A DNA stretch of 64,000 nucleotides, taken from assembly GCA_947846985.1 (NCBI GenBank), contig CANTUZ010000008.1:39450817-39514816 (forward strand), given 5' to 3'. The notes beneath the pieces are model-generated. The model had not been told where the DNA came from. It searched no databases and saw nothing but the letters and a program-made list of their open reading frames with translations. This stretch comes from Fratercula arctica. Taxonomy: Eukaryota; Chordata; Aves; Charadriiformes; Alcidae. Shown piece after piece: positions 24,890-35,579 of the stretch. How positions within the stretch are numbered: the first letter of the stretch is position 1; every line of letters begins with the position of its first letter. A program made the translations under genes and the position numbers.

Positions 24890-25237
24890 AGGGGGGGGCA
24901 ATCTGTTCCCAGGGTCGTCGCCTCCCCCAGCAGCGGGGCTGTGCCCGGTGCACCGGGGCGGAGGGGCTGCAGGTCGCAACTCCGTGGCTGCGGGCGGCGG
25001 CGGGGCCGGGCAGGTGCCGGTGCGGGGCGACGGGGGGGCGGAGCGGGCGGAAGGCGGCGGCGCGGCCCCTCCTCCCGGGCGGGGCGGCGGCGGCCGGGAG
25101 TCCCCGAGCTGCTGCCGGAGCTTCGCCGCCCGATCCGCTCCCCTCCGAGCCCGGCCCAGCTCACCCCGAGCCCGGCCCCCGCCGGCCGGCGGTGCGGGGA
25201 TGGGCGCGGGGCTGTGAGGGCGGCGTGAGCCGTGGCC
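24890..25237 (+). promoter_or_regulatory. ARL4C: CpG island promoter and 5' UTR of ARL4C
   Basis: This block is very rich in G, C and CpG, unlike the sequence further upstream, and runs directly into the ARL4C start codon. GC-box cores (GGGGCGG or GGGCGGGG type, expected to bind SP1/KLF factors) are visible near 24954, 25026 and 25078-25090. No TATA box is evident close to the coding region, which fits a dispersed CpG-island promoter. The exact transcription start cannot be read from the sequence. Long open frames on both strands here come from the lack of AT-rich stop codons and are not taken as genes. Confidence 0.8.
25200..25217 (+). other. Five-codon upstream ORF in ARL4C leader
   Basis: An ATG at 25200 (G at -3 and G at +4) opens a five-codon frame ending in TGA at 25215-25217, 20 bases before the ARL4C start codon. 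If transcription starts upstream of 25200, this minimal uORF would meet scanning ribosomes first and could damp ARL4C translation. The sequence is certain; its presence in the mRNA and its effect are inference. Confidence 0.4.
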
Positions 25238-25816
25238 ATGGGGAACATCTCCTCCAACATCTCCGCCTTCCAGTCCCTGCACATCGTCATGCTGGGCCTG
25301 GACTCGGCGGGCAAGACGACGGTGCTCTATCGGCTGAAGTTCAACGAGTTCGTCAACACCGTGCCCACCATCGGTTTCAACACGGAGAAGATCCGGCTGA
25401 GCAACGGGACGGCCAAGGGCATCAGCTGCCACTTCTGGGACGTGGGCGGTCAGGAGAAGCTGCGCCCGCTCTGGAAGTCCTACAGCCGCTGCACCGATGG
25501 CATCATCTACGTGGTGGACTCAGTGGACGTGGACCGGCTGGAGGAGGCCAAAACGGAGCTGCACAAGGTGACCAAGTTCGCCGAGAACCAGGGCACCCCG
25601 CTGCTGGTCATCGCCAACAAGCAGGACCTGCCCAAGTCCCTGCCGGTGGCCGAGATCGAGAAGCAGCTGGCCCTCCACGAGCTGACCCCTTCCACCACCT
25701 ACCACATCCAGCCCGCCTGCGCCATCATCGGCGAGGGGCTCACGGAGGGCATGGACAAGCTCTACGAGATGATCCTGAAGCGGAGGAAGTCCCTCAAGCA
25801 GAAGAAGAAGCGGTAG
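25238..25816 (+). CDS. ARL4C: ADP-ribosylation factor-like protein 4C, small GTPase
   Basis: A complete single-exon reading frame encodes 192 residues, the usual ARL4C length, and I recognise the sequence as ARL4C along its whole length. The P-loop GLDSAGKTT lies at residues 20-28 with the Mg-binding threonine at 27. Switch I Thr44 is in PTIGF, the G3 box DVGGQ is at 68-72 with catalytic Gln72, the G4 box NKQD is at 127-130, and a degenerate G5 (ACAI) is at 160-163. Gly2 in MGNISS is a good N-myristoylation signal, and residues 181-192 form the basic tail that marks the ARL4 subgroup. In the family, ARL4 proteins act at the plasma membrane, recruit cytohesin ARF exchange factors, and influence actin, migration and endosomal traffic; the basic tail also allows nuclear entry. 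The start is the ATG at 25238 (G at -3, G at +4). A GTG two codons upstream is not a plausible start. Codons are GC-rich, matching the CpG island. ARL4A and ARL4D are less likely because they diverge in the N-terminus and are longer. Confidence 0.98.
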   Translation: MGNISSNISAFQSLHIVMLGLDSAGKTTVLYRLKFNEFVNTVPTIGFNTEKIRLSNGTAKGISCHFWDVGGQEKLRPLWKSYSRCTDGIIYVVDSVDVDRLEEAKTELHKVTKFAENQGTPLLVIANKQDLPKSLPVAEIEKQLALHELTPSTTYHIQPACAIIGEGLTEGMDKLYEMILKRRKSLKQKKKR

Positions 25817-26163
25817 AAGCCCCGCAAGAGGCGGGGAGGGATGGGGAAGCAGACAAAGGAACCGAGGGGGGAGAGAGAACCAAAGCGATCCTTTTTGGTT
25901 TTAATTGTTATCATTATTTTTTTTTTCCCCTCTTTTTTTTTTTTTTAATTTTTTTTTTCTTTCCCCTCCCCTCTTTCCAAATGAAAAGACAATAGCGGTG
26001 ATAACAAAGCCGCTCCTGCCAGCCAAGCCCACATCCCGGCTGCAGGCGAGAGCCGGGATCTCCCCTCTCCCACCACCCCCCACCCGCTTTCCGTGTTCCC
26101 AAGGGCCGGATCCGGACCCCTCCCTGGACCCCCGGGCCGGGACCACCGAGCTTTTGTGTGCCG

Positions 26164-26164
<1 letters not shown>

Positions 26165-26194
<30 letters not shown>

Positions 26195-27291
26195 AACAGG
26201 GCAGGACCCTGTTGAAGTGCATTTGAGAGAAGCTCAGCGTGCTTCTGGATCTTTAACGTGTGCGGGTTTTTTTTTTGCGGGGGGGGGGTGTCTATCGAGG
26301 ATGCGACGGGGAGGGATGAATGCTGGGGGGGGGGGTGTGTGGGGGGGATGGATGTGAAGGCAGCGCCCGGGCTCAGCAAGGTCAGCAGTGTCGGGGCGGG
26401 GGGAGGCTTCCAGCTGCGCCCCGATGCCTGCCCGCATCCCTGCATCCCTCCCCCGCCTTTGTCGGTGGGAAGGGGTGTCGGAAGCAGTATGGGGGGGGGG
26501 GGGTTGGACCAGCACAAATGCCTGGGAGTGGTGTGGGTGATGGGTAAGGGGACAAACACACCACACACGCACCCCCCCGGCCGGCGTTTTAGGGCGCAGA
26601 TGGGTGCAGAGCAAGGACAGGCAGCCTCCAGGGTGGGGGGGTCGTAAGGCTGCGGCAGCGGGGGTGCTTAGTAGCCGCTGAGTGGTGCTGAGCTTTAAGC
26701 TGTTTGCTTAAAAAAAAAAAAAAAGGTGGGGGGGGAAATAAAAAAGGCAAGATTTTTTGGGTGAACGCTGCTGGAAGCGTTGTTGGGGGGGGGGGGGGGG
26801 GGGGAGGTTGTCCAGGAGTCTCCCCTTCTCAAAGGCTTAGTCGTGTCATCTTCTGAAGCAAAGCCCCCAGCAGGTCTTTATTGTGCTCCGAGGGGGTAAT
26901 TTGCTCCAGCTGGGGGGGGGGGGGGCGTGGAGGGGGGGGATCCAAACTAGGGGTTACTTAATAAAAAGAAACAAAACGCAAGGTCTGTGGTACCGGTCAC
27001 CCTGCAGCCGGTGCGAGAGGTCAGGGCAGCGCTTAGCGAAGGTGGGGTTTGGGGAGGGGGGGGGGGGGGGTCATGGCAGGGACAGACCTGAGATGGCCAG
27101 AGCTTGCGAAAATCCCTGCTGAAAAGGGACTCGGCAGCGCCGGGAAAATGGCAGGGTGTAAAGAGACATTGGGGGGTGGGGAGATAACATGGGGGGGTGT
27201 TAGTTTTTTATAGAGATTTAAACCCGATTCAAAGCAGAGAGAGCCCCTCGCTGCCAGCGGTAGCCGGGGGGGGGGGGGGCGCGGGGGGGGG
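26165..27291 (+). repeat. Cluster of long G homopolymers
   Basis: Runs of G on the + strand occur at 26165-26192 (28 G), 26279-26288, 26325-26335, 26491-26503, 26785-26804 (20 G), 26912-26925, 27056-27070, 27266-27279 and 27283-27291. The G-rich strand is the sense strand of ARL4C, so the message could form G-quadruplexes. Run lengths this long are also prone to sequencing error. Confidence 0.85.
26737..26742 (+). terminator. Possible proximal poly(A) signal
   Basis: An AATAAA hexamer follows an A run and a G tract. The downstream sequence (TTTTTTGGGTG near 26753, then the TTG plus G tract near 26780) could act as a GT-rich element. A second hexamer at 26960-26965 is similar. Use of either is unproven. 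Confidence 0.25.
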
Positions 27292-28846
27292 TGTTGCCTC
27301 TTCGTGCTGGATGCCCAGGGCAGGGTCAGGCCCCGCCGTGTCCTTCTACGGGGGGACATTTTGGTAAATGGACGGGACTGATGTCCTTGGGGACCAAAAG
27401 CCATTTGTTGTCTTGTGGGTTTTGTCCTGGGACCCATCTCTCCGGAGGAGAAAACCAGGGTCCCGGCTTTCCACGCTGCCTAGGGAGCAGAAGCAGGCAG
27501 CCCTCGGGGGTGTGAGGTGGAGGGGGGGGGAGCAAATAGCTTGAATTTTGAGCCACGCTGTTTGGCGGGTGTTTCTGGTGATTTTACGCCAGCCTTCCCA
27601 TTTGAAAACCCCTTCCCAGAGCAGCCAAGGAGAAACCACCAAGCAGACAAAAGAAAAATGCCCTTCGGGTTTCAGGGAGTTGATTCTCCCCTTGCAGCGA
27701 TGAGCGCGGCGCCTTCCAAATAGCTTTTTTAGCTTTTTTTTTTTTTCTCCTTTGGTTTTTTTTTTGGGTTTTTTTTTTTTCGGTGTTAGGAAACAAATGT
27801 TGCAGCCAAGTAGTATTTCTCTTCTTGCGGGATTTGTGATCCCGACACAAGTCGCGACTTGTGCACCGAGTGAGTGGGCTGGTCCCATCAGCTCAGGTGG
27901 CTCCGTTCCCGCTTCCTTGGGTTTTCTTTGCTTTGTCTTCACCTCCAACACTTTGGTACTGGCTGTCGAGAGAGGGGGGAAAAAAAAAAAAAAGAAATTT
28001 ATTTTTTGATGCCACAGAAGCCACATGCTTTAACCCTTTTTTTTTGGAGAGCGACCCATTTTAGAGGCAAAATACAAAGCTATGGTTCCCCCCCCCCCCC
28101 TCAAAAAGTGATCAGGTTTTAAAAGCGACACGTGCGGGCTGTTAGTTGTGGGTTTTGCCTCCTTGCTGTCGAGTTGGCTTTAGCAAACCGCTGGCGTGGA
28201 GAGCCTGGTGGCGTGCATTTACGGAGCTTGGTCCTTCCTGGGAGTTCGTTACACCCGGCTCAGCCGAGCATCCCCTTGGAGAAAGGGCTGGTTTTCGGAG
28301 GCGCGCTGGAGCGTGCGCCGAACCAGCGGTTTGCCCGCTTTGAAGGTTCAGCTGAGCCAGGTGGGACGCTGCGGCGGTGCCGTCCCCGCCAACTCCGCTT
28401 GCTGCAATAATTAAAAGAGACTTTTTCCGATTAGTAGCTAAATGGCTTCCGTGGTATTTCTGTAACATTTCCCAACCGTATGCTGATTTTTTTTTTTTTT
28501 TTTTTTCCTGGATGAAGATGTGCGTCGCCTGCAGTGGGCTAGAAGAAGAGGTGCCTCAGCAGAACAGCGGTTAAGGGAAACTGCCTGGGTTGTTGCTCTG
28601 AAAATGAGCTGGACTTTACTGCAAGGTGGTGCGTCTTCTCTAAATATGTTTGAATGGCCTTTTTTTCTTTTAGCAGACGTCACGACGTCTCATTTCCCCA
28701 GGTACCTTCGTAGCGTTCCCATCAGTGTTGGAAATCCTGCTGCCCGTGTCTTACCCTTGCCATTGTCCATCAGTCTCTGTTCCTCCCGTCCTTTCTTCCT
28801 CTTTTTTTTTTTTAAAAAAAGATGCAGACATAATGCTGTGAACTGA

Positions 28847-28852
28847 AATAAA
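28847..28852 (+). terminator. Distal poly(A) signal AATAAA for ARL4C
   Basis: A canonical AATAAA is followed about 20 bases later by a plausible cleavage zone near 28868-28875, and then by a T/GT-rich downstream element (about 28901-28920, with a second GT-rich stretch at 28948-28970). This is the best-formed polyadenylation site downstream of ARL4C in the window. The assignment to ARL4C is inference from position and strand. Confidence 0.6.
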
Positions 28853-29321
28853 TTATTTATACAATGAAAGGGCCTGATATATATATAAAAAAAAAAAAAA
28901 GTGTTCTTCTGCTTATTTCTCAGTACCAATGCTGCGTTTTACAGTTTGTTCTCGTTGTGTGTTGTGAAGGAGGTTGCTCCGGGCCTCCCCAAGGAGAGGA
29001 GACGTGGGGACGGAGCAGTGACCTGCGCGGGATCGCTCTGTTCCCGGCGGCGCGCTGGCACGGGTCTGTCTCATGGCAGCCCTCTGCAGCGCGTCCCTCT
29101 AGGATGTGGGGAAAACATTGATAATTTTACAGTTAATGAAATCTGAGATCTTTTGCAGGTCAGTTAATTTCTCTGCGTCTCGGCTGCTGTCTGTGAAAGG
29201 GGAGAACATTGCAGTGGGGGTATTTTCTTCCTTCGGTTCTTTTTGGTTTAAGCCTGTGTGAAGGAGGCCATCACCCTGTGTGAGAAGTGAGCAAGAAAGT
29301 CCTGGTTTTGCTCGGTGTGGC

Positions 29322-29323
29322 TT

Positions 29324-29355
<32 letters not shown>

Positions 29356-29381
29356 TTTTCTTCCCCCCCCCCCCCCATAAC
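29322..29381. repeat. (GTTTT)n plus T and C runs
   Basis: Five GTTTT units run into a T run, then CTTCCCCCCCCCCCCC. It lies just beyond the probable end of ARL4C. Confidence 0.9.
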
Positions 29382-29569
29382 GCGTGGCCTCAGGCAAGAG
29401 GTGTTTGGGTGGCAGAGAGCCAGGTCTGCAGGGGGTTACAGCACCAGGCGGGCAGCTGAGAGCAGGACGCTGCGGAGCTGGAGGCTGCCTCTGCTCCTGG
29501 GTGGCTGCTGCCACAGGAAGCACAGGGTGACATTTCGGAGAGGAGAACTGGCGCCGGGTGGTAAATGAC

Positions 29570-29617
29570 TTTTTTTTTTCTTTTTTCTTTTTTTTTTTTT
29601 TTTTTCTTTCTTTTTAA
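29570..29617. repeat. T-rich low-complexity tract
   Basis: Long T runs are broken by single C bases. No associated element. Confidence 0.9.
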
Positions 29618-32600
29618 AACGATGACCCGGCAGCCGGAGAGGAAATGATGAGCCCAGTTGGTGAAAGCAGGGCTTGTGAGCGCTTAATCCTGCTTGAGGT
29701 TTGCGCTGGGCTCGTCTCTGCCTCCATGGTGGCCCTCCTGGTTGCCAGGGTGCCCGGTTCCCCGGGTGAGAGGACGTGCTGTCTGCTTTGCAAGATCAGG
29801 GCTGTGGAGCTCTGAAGGGTTGCGGGACCTGGAAATGAACCCAAAGGCTTACCTGGTGGTGCAGTTACTGAGCTCCCATCACGGCTGCTGGTGCGCGCAC
29901 CCAGATATCACTTGGAGCAGAGTTGACCAGTGGTCGGTCTGTGGCGCGCAAGGATCAAGTTGCTGAGTGCTCAGCTGCTGTGCGACTGCACAGGGAGCCT
30001 CTGAAGGGTGCAGTTCCCTGCTGGCTCCTTCCTTGCACAGAGCGTCACCCGCGGGTTCCCGTCTCTGCAATGCATGGTGGGCAGCAGGGTCTGGTCCAGC
30101 ACGCCTGAAGATGCTTCTGACCATTCCTTCCCTTTGCACCTCCGGCCCCGTTTTCCAGGCAGTGTGTGGGACATCATACGTTTCTCCTGGCCTGCGTTTC
30201 ATGGATCTGGAAGCCCAAGAGCGGATGCTGCAATGCCTGTGCCCTCCTTAGCATGAAGGGACTCATCCTCACTCATCCCACCTGGCAGGAGCCGATTTAT
30301 GGGGGGTTTTCTGCTGGCATGGAGTCATGCACACTGGTGGTGTGTCCCTGTACTGGTTCATCTGTGCCCAAGGGAGCCCGGACTTGCGTCCCTTGGGCAC
30401 ACAGGGTGACCCGCTGTGTCGCACGTGGGGCTGGGGTGGGCTTTCCTCCTCCTGGTTTAATGGAGAGAATCATCCCCATCCCTGCAGTGGAGGAAGAGAA
30501 ACAGCCAGAAGGGTTTGGGCTGTAGCTTTTGAGAAGCTGTGACTTTGTGTGTGTGTGACGGTGCCACTGGATCTGTCCCCCCCAGCCCTGTGACTGGGGG
30601 GTGGGGGGGGCAAGCTGGGATGTCTCAGTTTATCTTACTGCGAAAGCCACTGGCGTGCGGGGAGCTGTGTCTTCTTGCAAGCAAAGCACCTTGTGCCTCG
30701 AGCTGCAAGGACGGACATCCTCCTTCGAGCCCCACAGCCTCTCCTCCCGGCTGGAGAGTGCTTTTGTCAGCAGGGGGTTTTTTGTGTGTTTAGGCCAGTT
30801 GTCATGAAAACATTGCACAAGGACCTTGCTGACCTCGCGGTGCCCTGAAGCAGTGCGCTGGCTGGGATTTATGCTGCCGTAACATCTCCCCGAGCAGGCG
30901 GTTCAGCGAAACAGCGAGGGATGCTGGAGCCGTGGTCCCCAGCCTGATGTCTGGGGACCCTCATGGTGCCCAGGCCACCAGGCAGTGCCCATGGATGCTG
31001 CCCCTGCATGGCACCGGTCGGGAGAAAAACCAGTGAGGCAGCAGTTAGGCTGTCAGCTGCATCAGATCTCCACAAGCATGGGCTAGGAGCAGGTGAGAAG
31101 GACCTGCAACCTTTCCGATGGCAGAAAAGGCAAGAAGAGAATGGACCAGGGCTGGCATCCAGCTGGGAGAAGTAGGATATGGGGTCGGGACAGAAATAAG
31201 CAGAGATGAACTACCAACATGTCTTCCACCGCTTCTCTGCAGGTCCCTGGCATACCCTCTCTGAAGGCCACCAAGGGAGGACTGTTGAGCGATCTCCACT
31301 TGCTCTTATGGACAAGGGTGCTTCAAACACCCCTCCGACGGCTTGGCATGTCCAAAATTTTCATTCACGTAGTTTCATGATGTCTCCTTTAACCCCAGAG
31401 CCCTGCAGCCCTTCCTCTGCAAGCTCTCCCTCTGCTTTGTCTCTTGGTGTCTCAACTCCACAGGCCCTTCTGCCTCTCTTTCCCCGGTTTGCCTCGTTAA
31501 GCTAAATCCCTCTGCTTTATTTCAAATGGGATTTGCCTCCCAAGCCGGTATCTTTAAAGGGATCATCTTGGTTAATGTAATTCATAGGGTTCAATCCTTG
31601 AAGCACAGTGTAATGCAAAGAGAGCTGTTTCTTTGCACAGCACAAGGTGCCTCCAGTCAAAGTTTGGGTGGGCTGAGGATGACCATCTCTTTAAAATGGA
31701 CTAGAAACTATTACAAGAAGAGGGGAAAAAAAAAAAAAAGATCCCACACTGATTCAAACTTGGACCACGTTTGCTTTCTCTTCGTACGGTCAGCTCCATC
31801 CTAGTGTTTCTTCAGTGTGAATTACCCCAACTCACGCGTACTTTCTGTCTGAGCAGCAAAAGGCCACTGCAGTGTGTCAGGTCCTCAGGACACTTGGCAC
31901 TTTACACACATATCATGTAAAAAAAACCCCGTAGCGCTTGCCTAGTAGAGCAAAATTGAGACATTTCGTCACAAGCATATTCTTATTGAGGATGGTTCAT
32001 GGTGACTAGGGAATACGGAGAGGCTCAGCCTGGGAGTATTTGCTCTAATAAACCATTCTGTTTATTTCAGCTTGGCTTGTGTTTGCTTCCCTCGGATATT
32101 TGAGTGAGATTTGAGGGAGGAGAGCTTACAAAGAAGAGCAACTCTCCAGCAACCACAGTAAAATACTGGTGGAAGGTGAGTTATGAAGCCTATAAAGCCC
32201 CCAGGTGTTCATGCCGGAGCTACATCCAGCTGACAGGTGACCAGAAATAATCTCATGTGCCTAATGACCCCCTCGTCCTCCCGCCCTGACAGCCTTGACT
32301 AATGATGTCTTCTGGCTCGCGAAAATGCTGCAGCAGGAGGAGGGGAGTTTGTGAGAAGGGCTGCTGAGCCCATGGCCACTGGGGGAGAGGGACGATAGCC
32401 CGCTCGCAGACACTGGGGAACGGGAGGCAAAGATCATCCCTCCCACACATTGTATTATTTTTATTACTTCGGCCCAGTGGTACCCGAATTTTGCAGCTGG
32501 AGTGGGCTACTGTCAGCTTACAAAGTTCCTCTTGATCCCAGGTGCTGGGGCTGGAGCATTCCCAAAAGTTGGTGTCTGGGGAGACAGGCGTACCCGATGA

Positions 32601-32882
32601 TCCTGATCCCACCTGGCATTGCTTTCGAGTCTGTCTTTTGCTGCTGTAAAGGGAGCGGGACACAAAGCTGGGTCTCAACGCAGTTTTTCAGGCTCTGCCA
32701 CCGGTTCCTGCCTAACCCTGGTCATGTCACTGTAGATGCCCCCAGGCTTCTTTTCCACAGGTGTAAAAGAAGGTTGCCAGCATTTTTCTTACTCCCAAGG
32801 CTAAAAAGAGAAATTGGTGGTAGTGTTGTGATACTCAGATCCCCATACGAAAGATGCTAAATGTGCAGGATTGTCAAGGGAT

Positions 32883-33134
32883 AATGGTTTTAAACTGAAG
32901 GAGGGGAGATTTAGATAAGATATCAGGAAGAAATTCTTTACTGTGAGGGAGGTGAGGCACTGGCCCAGGCTGCCCAGAGAAGCTGTGGCTGCCCCATCCC
33001 TGGAGGGGTTCAAGGCCAGGTTGGACGGGGCTTTGAGCGACCTGGTCTGGTGGGAGGTGTCCCTGCCCAGGGCAGGGGGGTGGAACTGGATAATCTTTAA
33101 TGTCCCTTCCAACCCAAACCATTCTGTGATTAGG
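32883..33134 (+). mobile_element. CR1 LINE 3'-end fragment
   Basis: On the + strand: TTTAAACTGAAGGAGGGGAG, ATATCAGGAAGAAATTCTTT, GGCCCAGGCTGCCCAGAGAA, CCCATCCCTGGAGGGGTTCA, CCCTTCCAACCCAAACCATT, CTGTGATTAGG. It is the same type as the 14515 copy and is the first CR1 downstream of ARL4C. Confidence 0.93.
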
Positions 33135-33841
33135 TGGTGGGGAAAGGCGTTGAATGGTGCTTGGGTTGGAGGAGGTTGCTGCAGGTCCAGGTACATGTGC
33201 TTGGACTGCAGGCAGAAGAGCTACATCAGGGCTGAGCGCCTGGGTTCAGCATCCAGCTGAACTTTTATTTTATGAGCCGTGTCTCTCTGAAACCCATCAG
33301 CCATATCCTCCAAGTTACGGCTGCAAGAGGGAAGTTAATAACCCGTTTTAAACCCCCAACACCATACTCGTGGGCTCCCCTGCAGCTACAGGGAGGGTAA
33401 CGAAGTCCTGCAGGCAGAGGGGGTGGCACGGAGGCTCCCGTCGCTGCCACAGCACCATGCCAGTGGTGGACAGGCCGTATCTCCAGGGCTGGAGGCAGCC
33501 CAGGACACTACAGATCCATCCACGTAGAGGTGAAAGACCAGCGTGGCCAAGGGGAAATGGGAACACAGGGCAATTGTTGTGCTGGTTAATGTTTAAATAG
33601 CTCTCAGAAAGCCCCCTCCCTCGCTGCTTGCACTCTCTAACAAGGGGGCCCTTTCAACTCTTTGGCAACTTCCCCGTCCTTTGGCTTCTGCTGCTTCTTT
33701 AAAATGTCCACAGGCAGGAGGGGGAATGGCAATGCTGCAGCTTTCCAATGGTTTCTTGCCCACCGCATCCTCCCAGGATGGACCACGCTCTTTTCCAGCC
33801 AGCCTGAGAAACCACCCGGTTACTTTAGAAGGAGGCATCTA

Positions 33842-34114
33842 TGAGAGCTGGTTGGTGCCAAGATGACAATGATTTGTGGGGGGAAAAAGGAAGAAAATAA
33901 CAACCCACCACCCACACACCACTCTTGGAGGGTGCACGCGGTTGTTCCACATCCAACCTAGCTAGTGACAGCCACATCTCCAGAAGAAATGGCCTTTAGC
34001 CTTCCCCATGTGTCTTTCTTTGTCTCCTGTGCGTGGCCATGGCATCTGGTGGTCCCAGAGGGGTGGGGGGACCCTGCTGATGTCTCTCCAGAACCCTCAG
34101 CCCAGCCCTGGGAC
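33842..34114. repeat. Direct duplication, copy 1 (273 bp)
   Basis: This segment recurs at a constant offset of 1465 bp at 35307-35579, with five mismatches and no indels by eye, about 98% identity. It starts TGAGAGCTGGTTGG and ends CAGCCCTGGGAC. The flanks on both sides are unrelated between copies. There are no CR1 features, poly(A) tail or evident target-site duplication. Confidence 0.95.
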
Positions 34115-35158
34115 CTGCTGCATTTCTTCTAGGACTTCCAGCAGCCCTGGAGCATCTCAAACTGGGAATGGAGCAAGGATGGTTTCAGCTCATCCCCTGC
34201 CAGTTTTGCCTGCAGCTTCTGGCACCAAACACAGCTGTTTTCCCACCCATCCCAGCCTCTCCCAAGCTGCTGCCCAAGGGTGTGATGAGTTGTCCATCAT
34301 CAGCTGCAAAACCTCATGCAGGACAAATAACCCATCTGGGCCCCCTTCTCCCTCCCCCTGCTGCTCCCCCCCGTAAAACCTGATCAGATCAAAGCAGTTT
34401 GGGGGAGGGGGAGGGGGTGTTTAAACTGTTTTTTAAACCCCAGCATCAGCATTTCTTTTCAGCCTGGCTGCTCTGTGTCCCTGGTAACTGCCAGAGTGTA
34501 ATGGGTGAAAACCAAAGCGTGATTGCAGGCGAGGAAGTCCTGGTGCGACAGCGTGTTCGAAGAGAGCAGCGGAGCATGAGGAGGCCATAAACCCCTCGGG
34601 AGGTCACTGAAGAGGCTGGGTTTGGGAAAAGTGAGCCCTGCTGGAGTTTCATCACAGTGGCCAGAGGGTTTATAACCTCTGAGGATGCTCTGAGCTGAGC
34701 AGAGCTTGCGCTGGCTCATTTTAAGCTGAAAATTGGCTTAGCCATGGAGGAAGGAGAGCCTGGGAGAAGAGGGCTTGGGGTCCATGAGCGATGTCCTTGT
34801 CCCCTACCTCCTCCCCACACCAGCCTTGCTGCAGGGCTGGAGCCCAGGTGCCTCTGGAGGCAGCAAACGCACAGGCAGACGCAGACTGCTGCTCCCCACC
34901 CCTGTTCATGGGTTCCTAACACCAAGGCTCGGTGTTTATCTTGCCGTTGCCCATGGGAGACTTGGGTGCCCAACGCGCCTTTATTTTTAGCTCGATTACG
35001 GAGAGTGACACAGAATAAATGGGAGGGAGAAGGAGGGACTGTGTCTGCTGAGACCGTGGCAATAGTCAAGTTCCTTATCTGTAATTATTTGCAAAGTCCT
35101 GGGTATGTTTTTATATATCTAATATCTCCTCTATATATCTCCAATGCATGTTCTGTTT

Positions 35159-35177
35159 TTTATATATATATATATAA
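35159..35177. repeat. (TA)n microsatellite
   Basis: TTTTTATATATATATATATAA lies in the unique spacer between the two copies of the 273-bp duplication; short TATATATCT words precede it from about 35110. Confidence 0.9.
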
Positions 35178-35306
35178 TTGCACACAGGGAGAGTACCAAG
35201 AGACCTCTCATACTGCAGATATTTCATTAGCTCTTGTGTCACCAGGAAAACCTCGTTTTCCCCAGGGTTTCAGCCCTGGCAGGCAACCGTGTGCCACTGT
35301 CCCGGC

Positions 35307-35579
35307 TGAGAGCTGGTTGGTGCCAAGATGACAATGGTTTGTGGGAGGAAAAAGGAAGAAAATAACAACCCACCACCCACACACCACTCTTGGAGGGTGC
35401 ACGCGGTTGTTCCCCATCCAACCTAGCTGGTGACAGCCACATCTCCAGAAGAAATGGCCTTTAGCCTTCCCCATGTGTCTTTCTTTGTCTCCTGTGCGTG
35501 GCCATGGCATCTGGTGGTTCCAGAGGGGTGGGGGGACCCTGCTGATGTCTCTCCAGAACCCTCAGCCCAGCCCTGGGAC
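35307..35579. repeat. Direct duplication, copy 2 (273 bp)
   Basis: This is the partner of 33842-34114. The differences are single substitutions, including GGTTTG for GATTTG, CCCCATCC for CCACATCC, CTGGTGAC for CTAGTGAC and GGTTCC for GGTCCC. The 1192 bp between the copies is single-copy in this window. Confidence 0.95.

Larger units (their letters stand above)
25817..28872 (+). other. ARL4C: Probable 3' UTR of ARL4C
   Basis: No other gene is seen between the ARL4C stop codon and the poly(A) signal at 28847, and known vertebrate ARL4C messages have long 3' UTRs, so I infer that this stretch of about 3 kb is untranslated message. It is packed with homopolymers: T runs near 25917-25960 and 27725-27780, A runs near 26710 and 27980, and G runs of 10-28 bases between 26165 and 27291. 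An AU-rich ATTATTTAT-like element lies next to the distal poly(A) signal. Earlier AATAAA hexamers at 26737 and 26960 could give shorter messages. Reading frames here are low-complexity artefacts. Confidence 0.6.
28873..32882. other. Intergenic, CR1-free flank downstream of ARL4C
   Basis: Unique sequence with T, C and GTTTT tracts in its first 800 bp and an A run at 31726-31739. Ends at the first CR1 downstream of ARL4C. No gene seen. Transcripts reading past 28872 cannot be excluded. Confidence 0.6.

Noticed and set aside
24810..25432. Several 115-208 codon frames on both strands in the CpG island
   Set aside because: Lack of stop codons is expected in such GC-rich DNA. The products are Pro/Arg/Gly-rich with no domain.
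25192..25995. 267-codon open frame overlapping ARL4C in another frame
   Set aside because: It is a shadow of the GC-rich ARL4C coding sequence, with low-complexity arginine/glycine-rich content ending in a homopolymer tract. The ARL4C frame has full family identity.
33842..35579. Reading the 273-bp direct repeats as a pair of LTRs
   Set aside because: The ends do not give consistent TG...CA boundaries in both copies, no primer-binding site follows copy 1, no target-site duplication is visible, and the 1.2-kb interior has no retroviral coding.
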